Assembly (NCBI GenBank): GCA_030635005.1
Contig: DAOVZS010000109.1
Coordinates: forward strand, 1-7,040
Reading direction: 5' to 3'
Length of the DNA: 7,040 bases
Source: Thiomargarita sp.
Lineage (GTDB): Bacteria; Pseudomonadota; Gammaproteobacteria; Beggiatoales; Beggiatoaceae
A model generated the notes under the pieces. It did not search any database. It was not told where the DNA came from and was given only the letters and a program-made list of their open reading frames with translations. A program made the translations under genes and the position numbers. Shown here one piece after another: positions 6,093 to 7,040 of the stretch. Each line of letters opens with the position of its first letter. The first letter of the stretch is position 1.

Positions 6093-7040
6093 TTATTTAT
6101 GGATTTCTATAGATACCCAACGCCAACTTATCCACATTGCTAAAATACATACTAAAGAAGCCCATAAATAAGTCATTTGTGCACCGATATTCCAAGTATA
6201 ACCACTGACTAAACTTCCCACCGCTCCGCCTGCCCCAAAGCTTAAACTGCTATATAAACCTTGTGCTTTTCCTTGATGTTGATCAGTAAATGTATTACGA
6301 ATAAATTGCATGAGTACGCCATGATACATTCCAAAACTCGCAGCATGCATCAATTGTGCTAAAATTAACATAGGCAAGGATTCAATATAATAGCCAATGA
6401 ATAACCAACGTACGCTACTGATTCCTAAAGTGATGATGAGTAAATGATTTAAATTAAAACGCATTAACAAACGGTGCATGACCAAAAAGAGCAGAATTTC
6501 TGCCAACACACCCAAAGCCCATAATTGTCCAATCACATTGCGACTATATCCATACTCTTCTAGATAAATAGAATAAAACGTGTAATAAGGTCCATGACTG
6601 ACTTGTAATAAAAAACAGCTTAAAAACAAGGCAATCATTGATGGTTGTTTAATCAGTTGGTAAAAAGACGCAGTAGAAGTAGATTTGTGTTTATTTATTT
6701 TTTCGGGCACACATAAGCTTGTTAACGCAATACCTATTAATAATATCATGAATAAATCAGGTAATAAGGTGATACTGATCAATTCAAATAACCCACCGAA
6801 TAAGCCGACTACCAGAATAAAACCGATAGATCCCCATAAACGAATATGACTATAACGTTCAGACTGTTCACCGAGATGGGCAAAGGTAGTCGCTTCAAAT
6901 TGTGGTAAAACAGCATTCCAAAAAAAACTAAAGCTGCCTAATACTAAAACAAGCCATAAATAACGATGCCCTACAAACACCCCTAAAAAACATAAGAGGC
7001 TTAAAAAAGAACTTAGGCGCACCATCTGCATGGATCGTCC
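6093..7040 (-). CDS. HcaT-like MFS transporter (5' partial)
   Basis: This is an inner-membrane major facilitator carrier whose N-terminus lies beyond the right edge; the frame is still open at 7040, so the ATG at 7031 is internal. Of 315 visible residues I count ten membrane helices, consistent with the first two of twelve (roughly 70-80 residues) being missing. Strong similarity by eye to E. coli HcaT, a putative 3-phenylpropionate transporter, is seen in HIRLWGSIGFI (HcaT VRLWGSVAFV). It is also seen in HGPYYTFYSIYLEEYGYS and IGQLWALGVLAEILLF. A charged cytoplasmic loop (PEKINKHKST) separates the two six-helix halves. The substrate cannot be inferred: many members of this family are annotated from HcaT alone and no catabolic genes adjoin it. 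The stop is followed by the hairpin element; it is probably not co-transcribed with proA, which has its own promoter. Confidence 0.85.
   Translation of the reverse strand, partial: GRSMQMVRLSSFLSLLCFLGVFVGHRYLWLVLVLGSFSFFWNAVLPQFEATTFAHLGEQSERYSHIRLWGSIGFILVVGLFGGLFELISITLLPDLFMILLIGIALTSLCVPEKINKHKSTSTASFYQLIKQPSMIALFLSCFLLQVSHGPYYTFYSIYLEEYGYSRNVIGQLWALGVLAEILLFLVMHRLLMRFNLNHLLIITLGISSVRWLFIGYYIESLPMLILAQLMHAASFGMYHGVLMQFIRNTFTDQHQGKAQGLYSSLSFGAGGAVGSLVSGYTWNIGAQMTYLWASLVCILAMWISWRWVSIEIHK

Noticed and set aside
7029..7031. ATG at 7031 as the start of the MFS transporter
   Set aside because: The frame stays open to the window edge, and the alignment with HcaT places this Met after the second membrane helix.
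1..7040. CRISPR array, tRNA/rRNA genes, transposase or phage genes
   Set aside because: No regularly spaced repeats, tRNA-like folds or mobile-element proteins were seen; intergenic space is only about 220 bp in total.

Overview
The window looks like part of an AT-rich gammaproteobacterial chromosome. The support is a type II secretion (T2SS) gspC/gspD pair, an HcaT-like sugar/phenylpropionate-class MFS transporter, an RnfB-like ferredoxin, and the run proA-nadD-rsfS, an order I know from gammaproteobacteria such as Pseudomonas. The low GC and the repeat element would fit a Thiotrichales-type sulfur bacterium (Beggiatoa or relatives), but that is inference only.

Layout, left to right. The window opens with the last 19 codons of an unidentified plus-strand gene (1-60), followed by a weak intrinsic terminator. 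Next is a minus-strand gene for a DUF4398-type outer-membrane lipoprotein (73-546). A 35-bp gap separates it from the divergent plus-strand gene for a short 2[4Fe-4S] ferredoxin resembling only the C-terminal half of RnfB (582-986). The tail of this gene overlaps the 3' end of gspD on the other strand by 86 bp.

From 5934 down to 901 lies a tight minus-strand operon: proA (proline synthesis), nadD (NAD synthesis), rsfS (ribosome silencing), gspC and gspD (T2SS inner-membrane connector and outer-membrane secretin). Gaps between genes are 3, 3, 7 and -1 nt, so co-transcription and translational coupling are likely. A TGC-TATAAT extended -10 promoter (5966-5974) sits just upstream of proA. A stem-loop with a T tract (858-883) probably ends the operon inside the ferredoxin coding sequence.

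Upstream of proA is an intergenic stretch (5935-6092) with that promoter, a perfect 10-bp palindrome and a two-hairpin dispersed-repeat-like element. Beyond it, a minus-strand MFS transporter gene runs off the right end without its N-terminus.

The genes are mostly ordinary core metabolism and secretion, and I do not see a new biological system. The points worth a second look are T2SS genes placed where rlmH/mrdA often follow rsfS, the ferredoxin/gspD convergent overlap with an embedded terminator, the half-length RnfB-like protein, and the repeat element.
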